Notes under the pieces: model-generated
The model's database searches: none
Seen by the model: only the letters and a program-made list of their open reading frames with translations
Told to the model about the DNA's origin: nothing
Program-made: the position numbers and the translations under genes
NCBI GenBank assembly: GCA_037143575.1
Contig: JBAWYM010000002.1
Span: 1 to 63,938, forward strand
Source of the DNA: JBAWYM01 sp037143575
GTDB taxonomy: Bacteria > Patescibacteriota > Gracilibacteria > Peribacterales > Peribacteraceae
Length of the DNA: 63,938 nucleotides
Reading direction: 5' to 3'
Shown here: one piece after another, positions 1-8,459 of the stretch
Numbering within the stretch: position 1 is the stretch's first letter
How the letters are laid out: the number at the start of each line of letters is the position of its first letter

Positions 1-57
1 AAGGAACTGCGTCTCGCGCTGCGGCGCTTGAACGCAGGGCATGGGGTAGTAAACTAA
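1..57 (+). CDS. C-terminal end of an unknown gene (partial)
   Basis: An open frame runs in from the left edge in frame 1 and ends at TAA (55-57). Its last 18 residues are basic and Leu/Arg rich (ending GHGVVN). Too little is present to identify a family. It is called only because the frame is open, has the same base composition as neighbouring genes, and stops just before an AT-rich repeat of the kind that separates genes elsewhere in the window. Confidence 0.3.
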   Translation, partial: KELRLALRRLNAGHGVVN

Positions 58-88
58 TAACTAATAACTAGTTAACTAATAACTTACT
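49..88. repeat. AT-rich 'taactaataac' intergenic repeat
   Basis: Tandem-like copies of taactaataac surround a short agttaact palindrome. The same word, or its complement ttattagttatt, recurs at 53801-53882 and inside tsaC (47151-47180). It is therefore a dispersed repeat family of this genome rather than random AT richness. Confidence 0.55.
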
Positions 89-89
89 A

Positions 90-464
90 ATGCGCGTCCT
101 CCTCTTCGGAACCTTCGATCTCCTCCATCCCGGGCATCGTTTCGTGATCGAGGAAGGTACGAAGCGCGGCGAGGTAACGGTGGTCGTGGCGCGTGATGTC
201 ACGGTCGCACGCATAAAGAAGCACGTGCCAAGGCAGGCGGAGCACGAACGACGGAAGAGTATTGAAGAGGCATATCCTGCCGTGACAGCCATTCTTGGGG
301 ATCCTGAGGATTACCTCGTTTGTGTACGGAACGTGAAACCCGATCTCATTCTCCTTGGGTATGATCAGCAGTTTCCCCAGGGCGTCACCGCCGAATCCTT
401 TCCATGCCCTATAGAACGACTGCAGGCATTCGAGCCAGAGAAGTGGAAGAGCAGCAGGATGTGA
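90..464 (+). CDS. Cytidylyltransferase-like nucleotidyltransferase
   Basis: A 124-residue enzyme of the HIGH nucleotidyltransferase superfamily. GTFDLLHPGH (residues 7-16) is the nucleotide-binding motif, and LGYDQ (89-93) matches the second conserved block of the archaeal FAD synthase (RibL)/glycerol-3-phosphate cytidylyltransferase (TagD) group. Such enzymes move an NMP from CTP or ATP onto a phosphorylated acceptor with release of pyrophosphate. The acceptor cannot be read from the sequence. RibL-type FAD synthase and TagD/HldE-type sugar or polyol activation are the main options. The protein is slightly shorter than either family, and the gene seems to be transcribed alone. Confidence 0.75.
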   Translation: MRVLLFGTFDLLHPGHRFVIEEGTKRGEVTVVVARDVTVARIKKHVPRQAEHERRKSIEEAYPAVTAILGDPEDYLVCVRNVKPDLILLGYDQQFPQGVTAESFPCPIERLQAFEPEKWKSSRM

Positions 465-612
465 GGGATTGGGGATTGGTTATTCGGGATTAGGGTCTCT
501 AAGTTAGGAGAATAGAAATTGGCAGTTTGTGCTATAGAGGAATCGCCAATTCTTCGGCCCCGCTCAGGATGCAACGAAGTTGAGTGGATGAACATGAACC
601 TCGCCAAGAACA

Positions 613-641
613 TTGTCCATAATCTTCAAATACGCTATACT
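613..641 (+). promoter_or_regulatory. Promoter of the surface protein-pilD operon
   Basis: The -35 element TTGTCC (613-618) is followed after 17 nt by the -10 element TATACT (636-641). The predicted start lies near 648, inside a perfect 6-bp hairpin TGGAGA-TT-TCTCCA (643-656). That hairpin would form the very 5' end of the transcript or act as an operator. Confidence 0.6.
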
Positions 642-666
642 ATGGAGATTTCTCCACATCTCTCCT

Positions 667-1245
667 ATGGATGACCGCGATCTGCCTTACCCTTCTCTCT
701 GGAAGCAGCTCCTCGGTGCCGGTATCGGTGCGGGAGTAGCTTTGCTCCTCTATGGAGCCTACAGCACCGTTACGCCGCATATCTCGGCATGGCTCATTGC
801 GCCGCAGTCGCAGATTGTTGCCCAGAATCCAGGAGGCGTAGCGACGGCAACAGTGGATATGCCTGTCGCACAATATGAACGACTCGCCGCCAAATCAAAG
901 GCGGTGTATCAGCGTCTGGCCGCTCAGGATTTGTCACCGGCGCAGAATGATGGACAAACTGTGACCGTACCGGGTCCTCTGCAAACTCCGCCTTCTTTTC
1001 CTCCATCTCCTCCTCTGGTTGTGTCGGAAGTACAGAGCTCATCTTCACAAAACTCTCTGCCATTGCAGAATGATACTACCGTCCCTGCAGTACAGCGCAG
1101 TGCTCAGCGACGCGAGGAACGTATCCAGAAAATGGCCGGGGAAAGATTGCCGAGTTCTGGAATCGGTACAACGCTTGTCTTGCTGACTGCAGGAATGTTT
1201 GCAGGAGTACGCACTGTGCGATCGCGCAAGGAGAGGAATTTGTAG
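667..1245 (+). CDS. Surface/membrane protein with LPSSG sorting-signal-like tail
   Basis: The 192-residue product has a hydrophobic segment at residues 15-33, a Pro/Ser-rich spacer (100-145), a basic helix and a tail LPSSG (161-165). The tail is followed by a hydrophobic stretch (166-182) and RSRKERNL. This layout resembles a Gram-positive sortase signal, and the 465-residue FN3 protein at 42421-43818 has the same tail design. The ATG at 667 is chosen because it follows the promoter at 613-641 by a plausible leader; a longer frame would start inside that promoter. It lies 22 nt upstream of pilD and is probably cotranscribed. The function is unknown; it may be a pilus- or envelope-associated protein. 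Confidence 0.6.
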   Translation: MDDRDLPYPSLWKQLLGAGIGAGVALLLYGAYSTVTPHISAWLIAPQSQIVAQNPGGVATATVDMPVAQYERLAAKSKAVYQRLAAQDLSPAQNDGQTVTVPGPLQTPPSFPPSPPLVVSEVQSSSSQNSLPLQNDTTVPAVQRSAQRREERIQKMAGERLPSSGIGTTLVLLTAGMFAGVRTVRSRKERNL

Positions 1246-1267
1246 GCAAGGCGCTTGAGGCGCTACA

Positions 1268-2029
1268 GTGAAGGATATGCTTATCACTTCAGGTGTGGCG
1301 TGGATTGTTCTGGCCATTGTTCTCGGCATGACTTTTGGGAGCTTCGGGAATGTCCTTGTCGCGAGGCTTCCCAAGGGGCAGAGCATTCTCGGTCGTTCCC
1401 GCTGTCCGAAATGTCACCATATTCTTGCGGCGCGAGATCTCGTTCCCGTCTTTAGCTATCTCTTCCTTCGCCGCCGTTGCCGTTATTGCGGTCATCCGAT
1501 TGCTTTAATCTATATTCTCACAGAAGTGGTAGCAGCTGCACTCTTCGTCTTCGCATTCACCGTTTCGAGTGCGCCTTTACCAGCCATCATTCTTTCATTT
1601 ATTTTGTGGCTTCTCCTTCTTGTTTCGCTCACAGACTACTCAACGCAGACGATCCCCGATGCCCTTTCTATTCCACTCATTGTCCTTGCTGCTGCCTATA
1701 CCACCTCCACGCGCGGTATCGATATCACTGGCATGCTCCTGCCACCGCTATTTTTTGCAGTGCAGTGGATCCTGAGTCGCGGAAAGTGGGTCGGGAGCGG
1801 AGATATTCTCATTGCTGCTGCATCAGGATTCCTCATCGCTGATTTGAAGAAATCTCTCCTCATGCTTGGTCTCTCTTATATCATCGGTGCAGTATTCTGT
1901 ATTGTCATGCTCGTGCGCGGTCGTGCCAATCGCAAGAGCGCTATCGCCTTCGGGCCATTCCTCGCAATCGCTACGGTTATCGTGATGTTTTTCGGAGACA
2001 GTATTATGAGGGTGCTGCTACGATATTGA
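1268..2029 (+). CDS. pilD: Type IV prepilin peptidase/N-methyltransferase
   Basis: An inner-membrane aspartyl protease that removes the leader of type IV prepilins and methylates the new N-terminus. The 253-residue protein has the PilD layout: an N-terminal segment GSFGNVLVARLP (24-35), the zinc tetrad Cys46/Cys49 and Cys71/Cys74, and about seven membrane segments. The catalytic aspartates lie in LTDYSTQTIPD (Asp123) and GSGD (Asp179). Intact CxxC pairs suggest that the methylase domain is active. Its likely substrate, the prepilin-like protein with motif SGFTAVE, is encoded at 21934-25086 together with pilB and pilC. It appears to share an operon with the preceding surface protein. Confidence 0.93.
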   Translation: MKDMLITSGVAWIVLAIVLGMTFGSFGNVLVARLPKGQSILGRSRCPKCHHILAARDLVPVFSYLFLRRRCRYCGHPIALIYILTEVVAAALFVFAFTVSSAPLPAIILSFILWLLLLVSLTDYSTQTIPDALSIPLIVLAAAYTTSTRGIDITGMLLPPLFFAVQWILSRGKWVGSGDILIAAASGFLIADLKKSLLMLGLSYIIGAVFCIVMLVRGRANRKSAIAFGPFLAIATVIVMFFGDSIMRVLLRY

Positions 2030-2478
2030 GCTTCTTGATGTGGCTTATTCAAACGGATGAGTGAGCAGTGGGTAGTTTGTAATGAGTAGATTGTAAACAA
2101 CTCACATGCTGGTGCTTCGTCTCTCTACCCACGACAAACTACCCACTACACACTAAAAATTTGGGCCCCCGAGCAGGATTCCGAGTTTCCGATTTTTCGG
2201 GAGCCTGAGCGGGAGCCCAGAAGTCGCCAGCTTTTCCATTATTCGGCCCCAAGAGGGGTCCGCCACCAGCTGATCCGTGAGAATCACCTGAGGAGGTCGA
2301 TGCTGACTTGACTATTATTGTTGTCTTTTGCTCTAAAGTCAAGTAATTATCAAATATTGGGAGATTTGGCGAATATTGACGGAATTATTATAATATTACG
2401 CTATATTCATGTTTCGGCCTCGACACGGTTCGCAGTGACATGGCTCACCCTAATATGCCCATTGTTTCCAGAGGCTTC
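2030..2478. other. 449-bp intergenic region between convergent pilD and queA
   Basis: No convincing gene. It contains a perfect 14-bp inverted repeat, agtgggtagtttgt (2067-2080) with acaaactacccact (2134-2147), loop 53 nt. It could act as a bidirectional terminator between the convergent genes. A short open frame on the minus strand (2139-2342) is Gly/Pro rich, starts with TTG and has no support. An isolated TTGACG (2376-2381) with AT-rich downstream sequence could be a weak promoter. Confidence 0.45.
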
Positions 2479-3516
2479 TTAGAGAATGAGCATCGCATCG
2501 CCGAAGGAGAAAAACCGGAGCTTCTTTTCGATGGACTCAGCATAGAGCTTTAGGAGTTCCTCGCGTCCCATGAATGCCCCGACGAGCATCAGGAGACTGC
2601 TCCTAGGAACGTGGAAATTGGTGATGAGTCCATCGACGAAGCAGAAGCGGTATCCTTCACGGATGAAGAGTCGCGTCGATCCTTTCACAGGATGCAGTTT
2701 GCCTCTTCCATTTGCAGCAGATTCGAGCGTGCGTGCGACGGTCGTTCCCACGGCGATGATCGGACGGCCAGCCTTTTTCGCATTCTCCAGCAATCGTTTG
2801 TTTCGCGCATCGATCTCGTAGTGTTCTTTGTGGAGCAGGCCATTCTTCCACTGATCTTCTGTGAGGGGTGAGAATGTCCCGAGGTGCACGTGCAGCGTCA
2901 CTCGAGCGATCGTTATTCCTTCTCTCTGGAGACTCTTTAGAAGACGCTCTGTGAAGTGCAATGAGGCGGTGGGTGCGGCGATCGATCCGGGGTTCTTCGC
3001 AATGATGGTCTGATAGGCGCGCTTGCGCAGCGCTCTCGAAAGCGGTGAGTGTCGGAGATACGGTGGCAGGGGAGCGTTGCCGAATCGCTCAAAGATCTTC
3101 TGGAGTGTAGTGAGCGGGAAGGACGGTGTGAGCAGCCAGTATTTTCCCGATGTTCCTGAGACGGTGAAGCCGAGCTTGCCCTTCAGGGTGAGGAATTCTG
3201 CTTCCCAGAGTTTGCGGTTGGCGAAGGCGATGATGTTCCCCTCCTTCGTTCCGATCGACAGGATTTCCACCATTCCGCCGCTCGATCGTTTCAGGCAGAG
3301 CTGGGCGGGAATGACCTTGGTTTCGTTGAGGACGAGAACAGCATTCTCCGGCAGAAACTTCGGAAGTGTGCGGAATGTTGTCCAGGTTTTCTCTCCAGTC
3401 TTCCGGTCGTACGTAACGAGCCTGGCACTGTCGCGCGGGGAGGCGGGCGTGAGGGCGATGCGCTCCTTGGGGAGGACGTAGTCGTAGAGGGCCAGGGCTT
3501 GTTTCAGGGTGGGCAA
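2479..3516 (-). CDS. queA: S-adenosylmethionine:tRNA ribosyltransferase-isomerase
   Basis: Transfers and isomerises the ribosyl part of SAM onto preQ1 at position 34 of tRNAs, giving epoxyqueuosine. The 345 residues match the QueA family along their full length: LPKERIALTPASPRDSARL near the N-terminus, LNETKVIPAQL, SIAAPTASLHFT, HVHLGTFSPL and TNFHVPRSSLLMLVGAF. The start is TTG at 3516, or possibly a CTG a few codons later. It lies inside a 52-bp palindrome shared with the divergent smpB, so expression of the two genes may be linked. The gene ends convergently to pilD. No queG or tgt is visible here. Confidence 0.93.
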   Translation of the reverse strand: MPTLKQALALYDYVLPKERIALTPASPRDSARLVTYDRKTGEKTWTTFRTLPKFLPENAVLVLNETKVIPAQLCLKRSSGGMVEILSIGTKEGNIIAFANRKLWEAEFLTLKGKLGFTVSGTSGKYWLLTPSFPLTTLQKIFERFGNAPLPPYLRHSPLSRALRKRAYQTIIAKNPGSIAAPTASLHFTERLLKSLQREGITIARVTLHVHLGTFSPLTEDQWKNGLLHKEHYEIDARNKRLLENAKKAGRPIIAVGTTVARTLESAANGRGKLHPVKGSTRLFIREGYRFCFVDGLITNFHVPRSSLLMLVGAFMGREELLKLYAESIEKKLRFFSFGDAMLIL

Positions 3517-3562
3517 AATATACGTAGGACAGGAATATTCCTGTCCTACGTATATTTTGCCC
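3511..3562. repeat. Perfect 52-bp palindrome covering the queA start
   Basis: Both 26-nt arms match exactly. Each arm reads gggcaaaatatacgtaggac followed by aggaat, and the centre lies between 3536 and 3537. The inner part gtaggacaggaat resembles the gtaggtgggatt arm of the REP-like element near hppA. The palindrome covers the queA start codon and ends one base before the smpB -10 box. It could be an operator for two divergent genes or a mobile palindrome that landed in the shared promoter. Confidence 0.85.
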
Positions 3563-3568
3563 TATACT
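3563..3568 (+). promoter_or_regulatory. -10 box of smpB
   Basis: TATACT lies 8 nt upstream of the smpB ATG, so the mRNA would be leaderless or nearly so. The -35 region would fall within the 52-bp palindrome. Confidence 0.45.
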
Positions 3569-3576
3569 TCCTCCGA

Positions 3577-4017
3577 ATGAAAACCGTCTCCGAAAATCGC
3601 CGCGCGCGCTTCGACTACGAGATCCTAGAAACGGTGGAAGCTGGCATGATGCTCACGGGGCAGGAAGTGAAGTCCTGCAGGATGGGGCATATCAATCTCA
3701 CAGGATCGTATGTTTCTTTCCATTCCGGAAAGCCGATTCTCAAAAATGCATCCATTGCCCGTTATGTCCATACCTCCAAGCTCGAGCCGTACGACGAACA
3801 CCGCGATCGTCCGCTCCTCCTCAGCCGTGCGGATATTCGCAAGCTCACAACGAGAACGGAAGAAAAGGGCCTGACGGTCGTTCCTCTCGCCGTGCACGCA
3901 GGCCGCTTCATCAAGCTCCTCATCGGCATCGGGCGCGGAAGGAAGAGTATCGACAAGCGGCAGCATATCAAAGAAAGAGAGGTGGAACGCGTGCTCAAGC
4001 GGACGGGAAATTATTGA
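3577..4017 (+). CDS. smpB: SsrA-binding protein SmpB
   Basis: Binds tmRNA and brings it to stalled ribosomes for trans-translation. The 146-residue protein carries the SmpB core: RARFDYEILETVEAGMMLTG, QEVKSCRMGHINL, the loop LLIGIGRGRKSIDKR and a basic C-terminal tail. The ATG at 3577 is preferred over an upstream in-frame start because it follows TATACT closely and because SmpB proteins start near this point. The gene ends by overlapping the 3' end of the convergent unknown gene by 7 nt. The tmRNA gene itself is not in the window. Confidence 0.93.
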   Translation: MKTVSENRRARFDYEILETVEAGMMLTGQEVKSCRMGHINLTGSYVSFHSGKPILKNASIARYVHTSKLEPYDEHRDRPLLLSRADIRKLTTRTEEKGLTVVPLAVHAGRFIKLLIGIGRGRKSIDKRQHIKEREVERVLKRTGNY

Positions 4018-5174
4018 ACCGAACCGATGTTCGCCCGAAATTCTTCGAGAGAAGCGGAGCGCGCATTGTCTGCGAGGAGCATGAGCCCGAGGGACGGGTA
4101 ATCGCAGGCGGCAATCCGCAGACGTGTCATGACCTGTTTCCACACTTCGAAGAGTTGGTTGAGCTCCGGCGATGTGGTTTCCTGCTCGTCATTCATTTCA
4201 TCACTGATGCGCTGTAGCGTGAGCTGTTCAAGAGCATCACGTTTCTGCTCGAAGAGCTCTTTCGTGGAGAGTGCTTGGGGTGAAAAATGTTCGGCGATGA
4301 TCTGCTCAATGGTACGGTTTGAATCATCCATACTCATGAGCGGTTCTCTATCATCAGTAGGAAGCATGGATACCCACGCATTGATAATCTCCGTAATACA
4401 CTGTTTCCTTTTTCCGTGAGAAAACACTTCTTTATGCTTGAGAAGTCCATGAAGGCTTCGTCGCAGCTCTATCGCGTATCGGACACAGTTCCCGGGATCG
4501 AGCGAGAGGAGGAAAGGTTGCTGTTGCAGCAGATACTCTTCGATACGCCCTTTCGCATTCTCTATATTCGGCGTTGGTCCTGCGAGGAATTGCGCGAGCT
4601 TTCTGCCGGGTACGGTGGATCTGGTCTGCCGTACGGCGGCACCGTTTGCGAGAGTTGTGGGTGCTCCTTTTTGCCAGACAGGGTTGCTTGGAGTCACGGC
4701 CACGTAGCAGAGTTTGTCCTCCTGAAATATCGCACACAAATCGCTGCGGATCAGGCGGAAAAAATCGGCGATTTCTATTTTCTGAGTATGGAGAGACGCG
4801 GAATGCTGCACGATCGTATGCGAGATGTAGCGCAGGAATTGTTCTGCCCGACCGATATCATCAATGCTCATTTCCTTGGTCAAACGCATGCGAGCGTCTT
4901 CGTCGGCAGCGGATGCATGCCGTTCATGGATGTCCTGCGTGAGTGCTTGCACGAGGCGGCTTCGGACATCGGCGGCGAAATCGTCGATCCGGAGCGTGGT
5001 ATCTTTGCACTTGGGAGCCAGATACCAGGGGACGAGCCACGGATTACGGTAATATGGATTCTGCTCTCTTAGCTGCAGGTCAGTAACCTTATGTTGTTCC
5101 GCAATACATACTCGCAGAAACTGCGAATCGTATATATCGTGATGCTCGGAAACGGACTGAAATATCGGCTGCAT
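4011..5174 (-). CDS. Unknown 387-residue protein
   Basis: No family recognised. The product is soluble, charged and mostly helical in appearance, with no signal peptide or membrane segment. Local features are a Tyr/Trp/Pro-rich N-terminal patch (NPYYRNPWLVPWYL, about 39-52), a central region rich in His and Gln, and an acidic helical C-terminal half. The gene is convergent to smpB, overlapping it by 7 nt, and divergent from recR, about 90 bp away. Codon use and base composition match the core genes, so it is probably resident. Confidence 0.6.
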   Translation of the reverse strand: MQPIFQSVSEHHDIYDSQFLRVCIAEQHKVTDLQLREQNPYYRNPWLVPWYLAPKCKDTTLRIDDFAADVRSRLVQALTQDIHERHASAADEDARMRLTKEMSIDDIGRAEQFLRYISHTIVQHSASLHTQKIEIADFFRLIRSDLCAIFQEDKLCYVAVTPSNPVWQKGAPTTLANGAAVRQTRSTVPGRKLAQFLAGPTPNIENAKGRIEEYLLQQQPFLLSLDPGNCVRYAIELRRSLHGLLKHKEVFSHGKRKQCITEIINAWVSMLPTDDREPLMSMDDSNRTIEQIIAEHFSPQALSTKELFEQKRDALEQLTLQRISDEMNDEQETTSPELNQLFEVWKQVMTRLRIAACDYPSLGLMLLADNARSASLEEFRANIGSVQ

Positions 5175-5267
5175 AGAAGTGCATCACTGTAGCAGTACGG
5201 AGCTCTTCGACAAGAAATTCGTTCAGCTTCTCTTCAACCTGGCTCCTTTCTCCTGCATACTTCTCTT

Positions 5268-5864
5268 GTGTCCCTCCTCCCTCCCCAAATCCAGAAGGCC
5301 ATCGATGAATTCAGTAAGCTCCCGGGCATCGGGCAGAAATCGGCCGAACGGCTCACGTTTCATTTGCTGCGAAGTTCCAGAGCATCACCGGAGAATTTGG
5401 GGAAGGCCCTTTTCGAGCTCAAGACGCAGCTGCAATACTGCCGTAGCTGCCAGATGGTGACACTGAACGATGAGTGCGACATTTGCAGAGACTCTTCCCG
5501 CGATCATGCCATCGTTCTCGTGGTGGAGAATCCCCTCGATGTCATCGCCTTCGAGCGGTCGGGGTTCAAGGGTGTCTATCATGTGCTTCACGGCGTCATT
5601 TCCCCGATTGACGGTATGGGGCCAGAGCAGTTGAAGTTGAAAGAGCTCGTAGATCGCTGTCAGGCTGGTACGATTCAGGAAGTGATCGTGGCGACGAACC
5701 CGGATGTGGAAGGCGAAGCGACCGCAAGCTTCATGCGCGAGAGACTGAAGCATTGTGTTGCGGTCATTACCCGCTTAGCTCATGGCCTCCCGATGGGAGC
5801 CGATATCGAGTTTGCAGATCAGGTGACACTGAGGGAAGCACTTGCCGGAAGACGAGGTTTGTAG
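5268..5864 (+). CDS. recR: Recombination mediator RecR
   Basis: Works with RecO/RecF to load RecA on SSB-coated gaps. The 198 residues show the RecR order: a helix-hairpin-helix LPGIGQKSAERLTFHLL (18-34), a zinc finger with Cys58, Cys61, Cys70 and Cys73, and a Toprim domain starting VVENPLDVIAFE (85-96). The family C-terminal block THRLAHGLPMGADIEFAD is nearly intact as TRLAHGLPMGADIEFAD. The start is GTG at 5268. A 4-nt gap follows to the next gene, suggesting coupling. recR often follows dnaX and ybaB, but neither is here. Confidence 0.93.
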   Translation: MSLLPPQIQKAIDEFSKLPGIGQKSAERLTFHLLRSSRASPENLGKALFELKTQLQYCRSCQMVTLNDECDICRDSSRDHAIVLVVENPLDVIAFERSGFKGVYHVLHGVISPIDGMGPEQLKLKELVDRCQAGTIQEVIVATNPDVEGEATASFMRERLKHCVAVITRLAHGLPMGADIEFADQVTLREALAGRRGL

Positions 5865-5867
5865 GAG

Positions 5868-6464
5868 ATGGTTCCATTTATGACCTTTATGCCTGAACAA
5901 CCTTCTGAAGCTCTTTCTCCGGCGGATTATCAATCGCGATCTTCTTGTGGGATTTCTGTTCCGAAATCCAGTGCTTGGGCGCGGCTTGGGCTGATTGCCG
6001 TGCTCGCTATTCCGGCTTGTATTCGTTGTGAGTCGTTCTTGGGAACAGATGATGATCAAGGTCAGCGTCAGTCTGAACTGGCAATTTCCAAGAAAGTTTC
6101 CCAGATCCTTGCTCGAACGGATCTCCGTGTGCTCTGTATAGATCGTGCTCATGCGAGCCTCGGAATGACGCGCTATACGCCGGACAATTTTGAGATAGGT
6201 CTGGAATTATTGGATGGTTCTGATCCCAAGAACAGCCTCTTCGGCACTCCCGTTGCCGTGGAGTTCAGCATCAGCTCTTTCGCAGATCCCGTGGCTCACT
6301 TTGATGAATCTTCCCAGGCCAGAGAAATGTTTGAGGGCGCTCGAATCGAAATTTTCTCGAATGGCATATCGCTGGGAACAGCCGCTATTGGCGCGGATGG
6401 AAAGGCCCGTGTGCAGATCCCCGCCGGAGCCGTAGGTCCGTTCACGGTGAAATTTGTTCCGTGA
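5868..6464 (+). CDS. Membrane-anchored protein with C-terminal Ig-like domain
   Basis: A 198-residue protein of unknown function. About 35 N-terminal residues precede one hydrophobic segment (WARLGLIAVLAIPACI, about 37-52). The remainder is probably extracytoplasmic and ends in a beta-rich stretch with the pattern GTAAIGADGKARVQIPAG, typical of bacterial Ig-like folds. A Cys just after the hydrophobic segment (CIRCES) leaves a lipoprotein or membrane anchor open. It starts 4 nt after recR, so it is probably translated from the same mRNA. Confidence 0.5.
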   Translation: MVPFMTFMPEQPSEALSPADYQSRSSCGISVPKSSAWARLGLIAVLAIPACIRCESFLGTDDDQGQRQSELAISKKVSQILARTDLRVLCIDRAHASLGMTRYTPDNFEIGLELLDGSDPKNSLFGTPVAVEFSISSFADPVAHFDESSQAREMFEGARIEIFSNGISLGTAAIGADGKARVQIPAGAVGPFTVKFVP

Positions 6465-6623
6465 TACCTCTCCCTCATACGGCTCCGCAATACAAACATC
6501 ATCAATGGTTGATGGAAGCTATCCTCAAATATCGGCGTAGCTTCGCCGGTATTGTGTAATGAAGTATATCTCCGAAAAATGCTGTTTATAAAGCGAAGCA
6601 GTATCAGAGTGCGGGGTTATTCA

Positions 6624-8309
6624 TCAATATACTTCGGTGAGGTAGCAGGTTTTGCAATAGATCTTCTCCGGTCTCTCTGGCGCGAAAGCTGCCTCAATAT
6701 TCTTTCCACACTTCGTGCAATTTCGCTTCCAGAGCCTTTTCGGTTTTCTCATCGTGAAGCGGTCAATATAGCGCCGGTCCGGACAGCGCCGCGGTAATGG
6801 AAGCCCGTTGCGCCGGTAGAAATCAAGCTCCTGCCGGATGATGCGGAAGGGCTTGCCGGTCACTTCGCATCGAATGGCGGAGTGGAGAATTTCATCGGTG
6901 ATTTCGGTGATGCGCTCCGGAAGATTCCCCGCATCAATAATCATTCCAGTTTCGGGCTGAGGCGGTTCGTAATTTGACCAAGGGATTTTTTCTTCCTGAG
7001 CTTGTTCTTTGGTGATCGGAAAATACTCCAGTGCCCGGGATTGGTTGTATCCAAATGGAGAAAACGCCATCGGAAAGAATTCTCCGTACTCTCCGGTGCG
7101 ATTCATGTGATCAATAATTTTCGGCACGAGCGCTTCGTACTCTTCTTTCGAATATTGCTTATTCAGAATACAGAAAGAGCCCTGATTGATACCGCAGCAG
7201 CCAAAGAGATCGTGGGAGTTCTGGGTACAGTCGGAGTACAAACAATTCTTGCAGTCGTAGGTGAAGTGACAGGCGATGCACTGGAAGGCATGGCTGATCG
7301 CGTGGCATTCATACATCAGCTCCGCCCAGCCGACGTGGTAGACATCCAGCGAGTCCTTGGCATCGATCCCGTCGAAGCAATGGCGGCAGTCGCGCATGCC
7401 GATGGAGTCGAAGCAATTCTCGCAGTCTTTGGATGTGAAGAGGAGATCGCCGCTGCAGCCCTCGGATTGCAGCTGAAAGATGGCAGGATGCATCGCGCGC
7501 CGTTCTTTCATGATGCAGTATTCCTCGCGAAGTTTCCGGAGAAGGGAATGGGAGAGCGGAAGGATCTCTGCCATGCGCTTGCGATACTCCTCCGGCGTGA
7601 GCTGCTCATTCTGGATGCAGTACTGCTTGTTCCTCAAGTTGCAGCTGAGGAAACAGTTCTTGCAGCCTGAGCAGTCGAAGCAGAACCACACCTCCTCACA
7701 CCTCCGGATGAATTCACAGAAGAAGGCCCGGTAACTGCCCCAGGCGTAGTACGTCTCATAGCAGAGCTCGCAGCCTTCCAGGAGGTACGAGCAATCGACG
7801 CAGTCCCGACAGTGCTCCACGATCCAGTCGCTGTAATAGATATCTTCACTCTCGAAGGTAATCGCGGACCAGTAGCAGTTCTTATTCTTGCCGGAGTGGT
7901 TGGTGAATGCGCTATTTTCGCTCTGTTTGTTGACGAGGGCATTGCGGGGGACCGCGAGCTGCAGTTCCCGGAACTGATCGAAGAAGGGGCGGCTGAAGTC
8001 GAAGTCGCGTCCGTAGGACCTCGCATCCCATTTGTCCGACCACCAGATTTCCTGATCGTAGACTTTGAATGGCGCATCCGGCGGGTACATCGAGATGATG
8101 GATTTTCCGCTGAAGTCGCATGTACGGCGGTACAAGTTCCGTTCATTCCTCCAGACGAGGCGGCGTTGCTGACGGCAGTCGGGACAGTGCGTTGGTGGAG
8201 GGATAGGGAATGTCCTTCCCGCGACCATTGGTGAGACGCGATCGAGGAGCGAGGTGTCTTTTGCATCGATCGTGAATGGTTGCCGGCAGTGGACGCAGAT
8301 CTTTTCCAT
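6624..8309 (-). CDS. Large cysteine-rich (putative multi-zinc) protein, paralog 1
   Basis: A 561-residue protein with 40 cysteines (about 7%). The N-terminal ribbon is CVHC...CPDCRQQRR (residues 5-50), followed by a conserved block NERNLYRRTCDFSGK. A long central part has CxxC/CxxCxxC units about every 10-15 residues, interspersed with Tyr, Phe and Trp, and includes LRNKQYCIQNEQLTPEEY. A C-terminal ribbon is CTKCGK...YCKTCY. It is collinear with the protein at 37372-39039. No catalytic motif is seen and there is no signal peptide. The regularly spaced Cys pairs suggest a repetitive metal-bound fold. The function is unknown; nucleic-acid or protein binding is only a guess. Confidence 0.7.
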   Translation of the reverse strand: MEKICVHCRQPFTIDAKDTSLLDRVSPMVAGRTFPIPPPTHCPDCRQQRRLVWRNERNLYRRTCDFSGKSIISMYPPDAPFKVYDQEIWWSDKWDARSYGRDFDFSRPFFDQFRELQLAVPRNALVNKQSENSAFTNHSGKNKNCYWSAITFESEDIYYSDWIVEHCRDCVDCSYLLEGCELCYETYYAWGSYRAFFCEFIRRCEEVWFCFDCSGCKNCFLSCNLRNKQYCIQNEQLTPEEYRKRMAEILPLSHSLLRKLREEYCIMKERRAMHPAIFQLQSEGCSGDLLFTSKDCENCFDSIGMRDCRHCFDGIDAKDSLDVYHVGWAELMYECHAISHAFQCIACHFTYDCKNCLYSDCTQNSHDLFGCCGINQGSFCILNKQYSKEEYEALVPKIIDHMNRTGEYGEFFPMAFSPFGYNQSRALEYFPITKEQAQEEKIPWSNYEPPQPETGMIIDAGNLPERITEITDEILHSAIRCEVTGKPFRIIRQELDFYRRNGLPLPRRCPDRRYIDRFTMRKPKRLWKRNCTKCGKNIEAAFAPERPEKIYCKTCYLTEVY

Positions 8310-8435
8310 AAGGAAACAGTAGGAGTTCTTTACGGATTTCCCTAACAGGGATTCTCATGAGTTGCTCACTCTTCTACAAATACCTATGATCAAAATAGGA
8401 CTTTCTATTTACAATACGCAGTTCTATATTATTGC

Positions 8436-8451
8436 GTAGATGAGTATCTAC
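8436..8451. promoter_or_regulatory. Short inverted repeat upstream of the TrmB-type regulator
   Basis: GTAGAT-GAGT-ATCTAC lies in the divergent region between the cysteine-rich gene and the regulator. It is a plausible self-regulatory operator, but nothing else supports this. Confidence 0.3.
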
Positions 8452-8459
8452 ATATGAAC

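Noticed and set aside
2139..2342. 67-residue Gly/Pro-rich frame in the pilD-queA gap
   Set aside because: TTG start, no supporting promoter position, low-complexity content and no similarity; treated as intergenic.
7002..7670. 222-residue open frame antisense to the first cysteine-rich gene
   Set aside because: A shadow frame. The minus-strand gene has a conserved paralog, this one has not.
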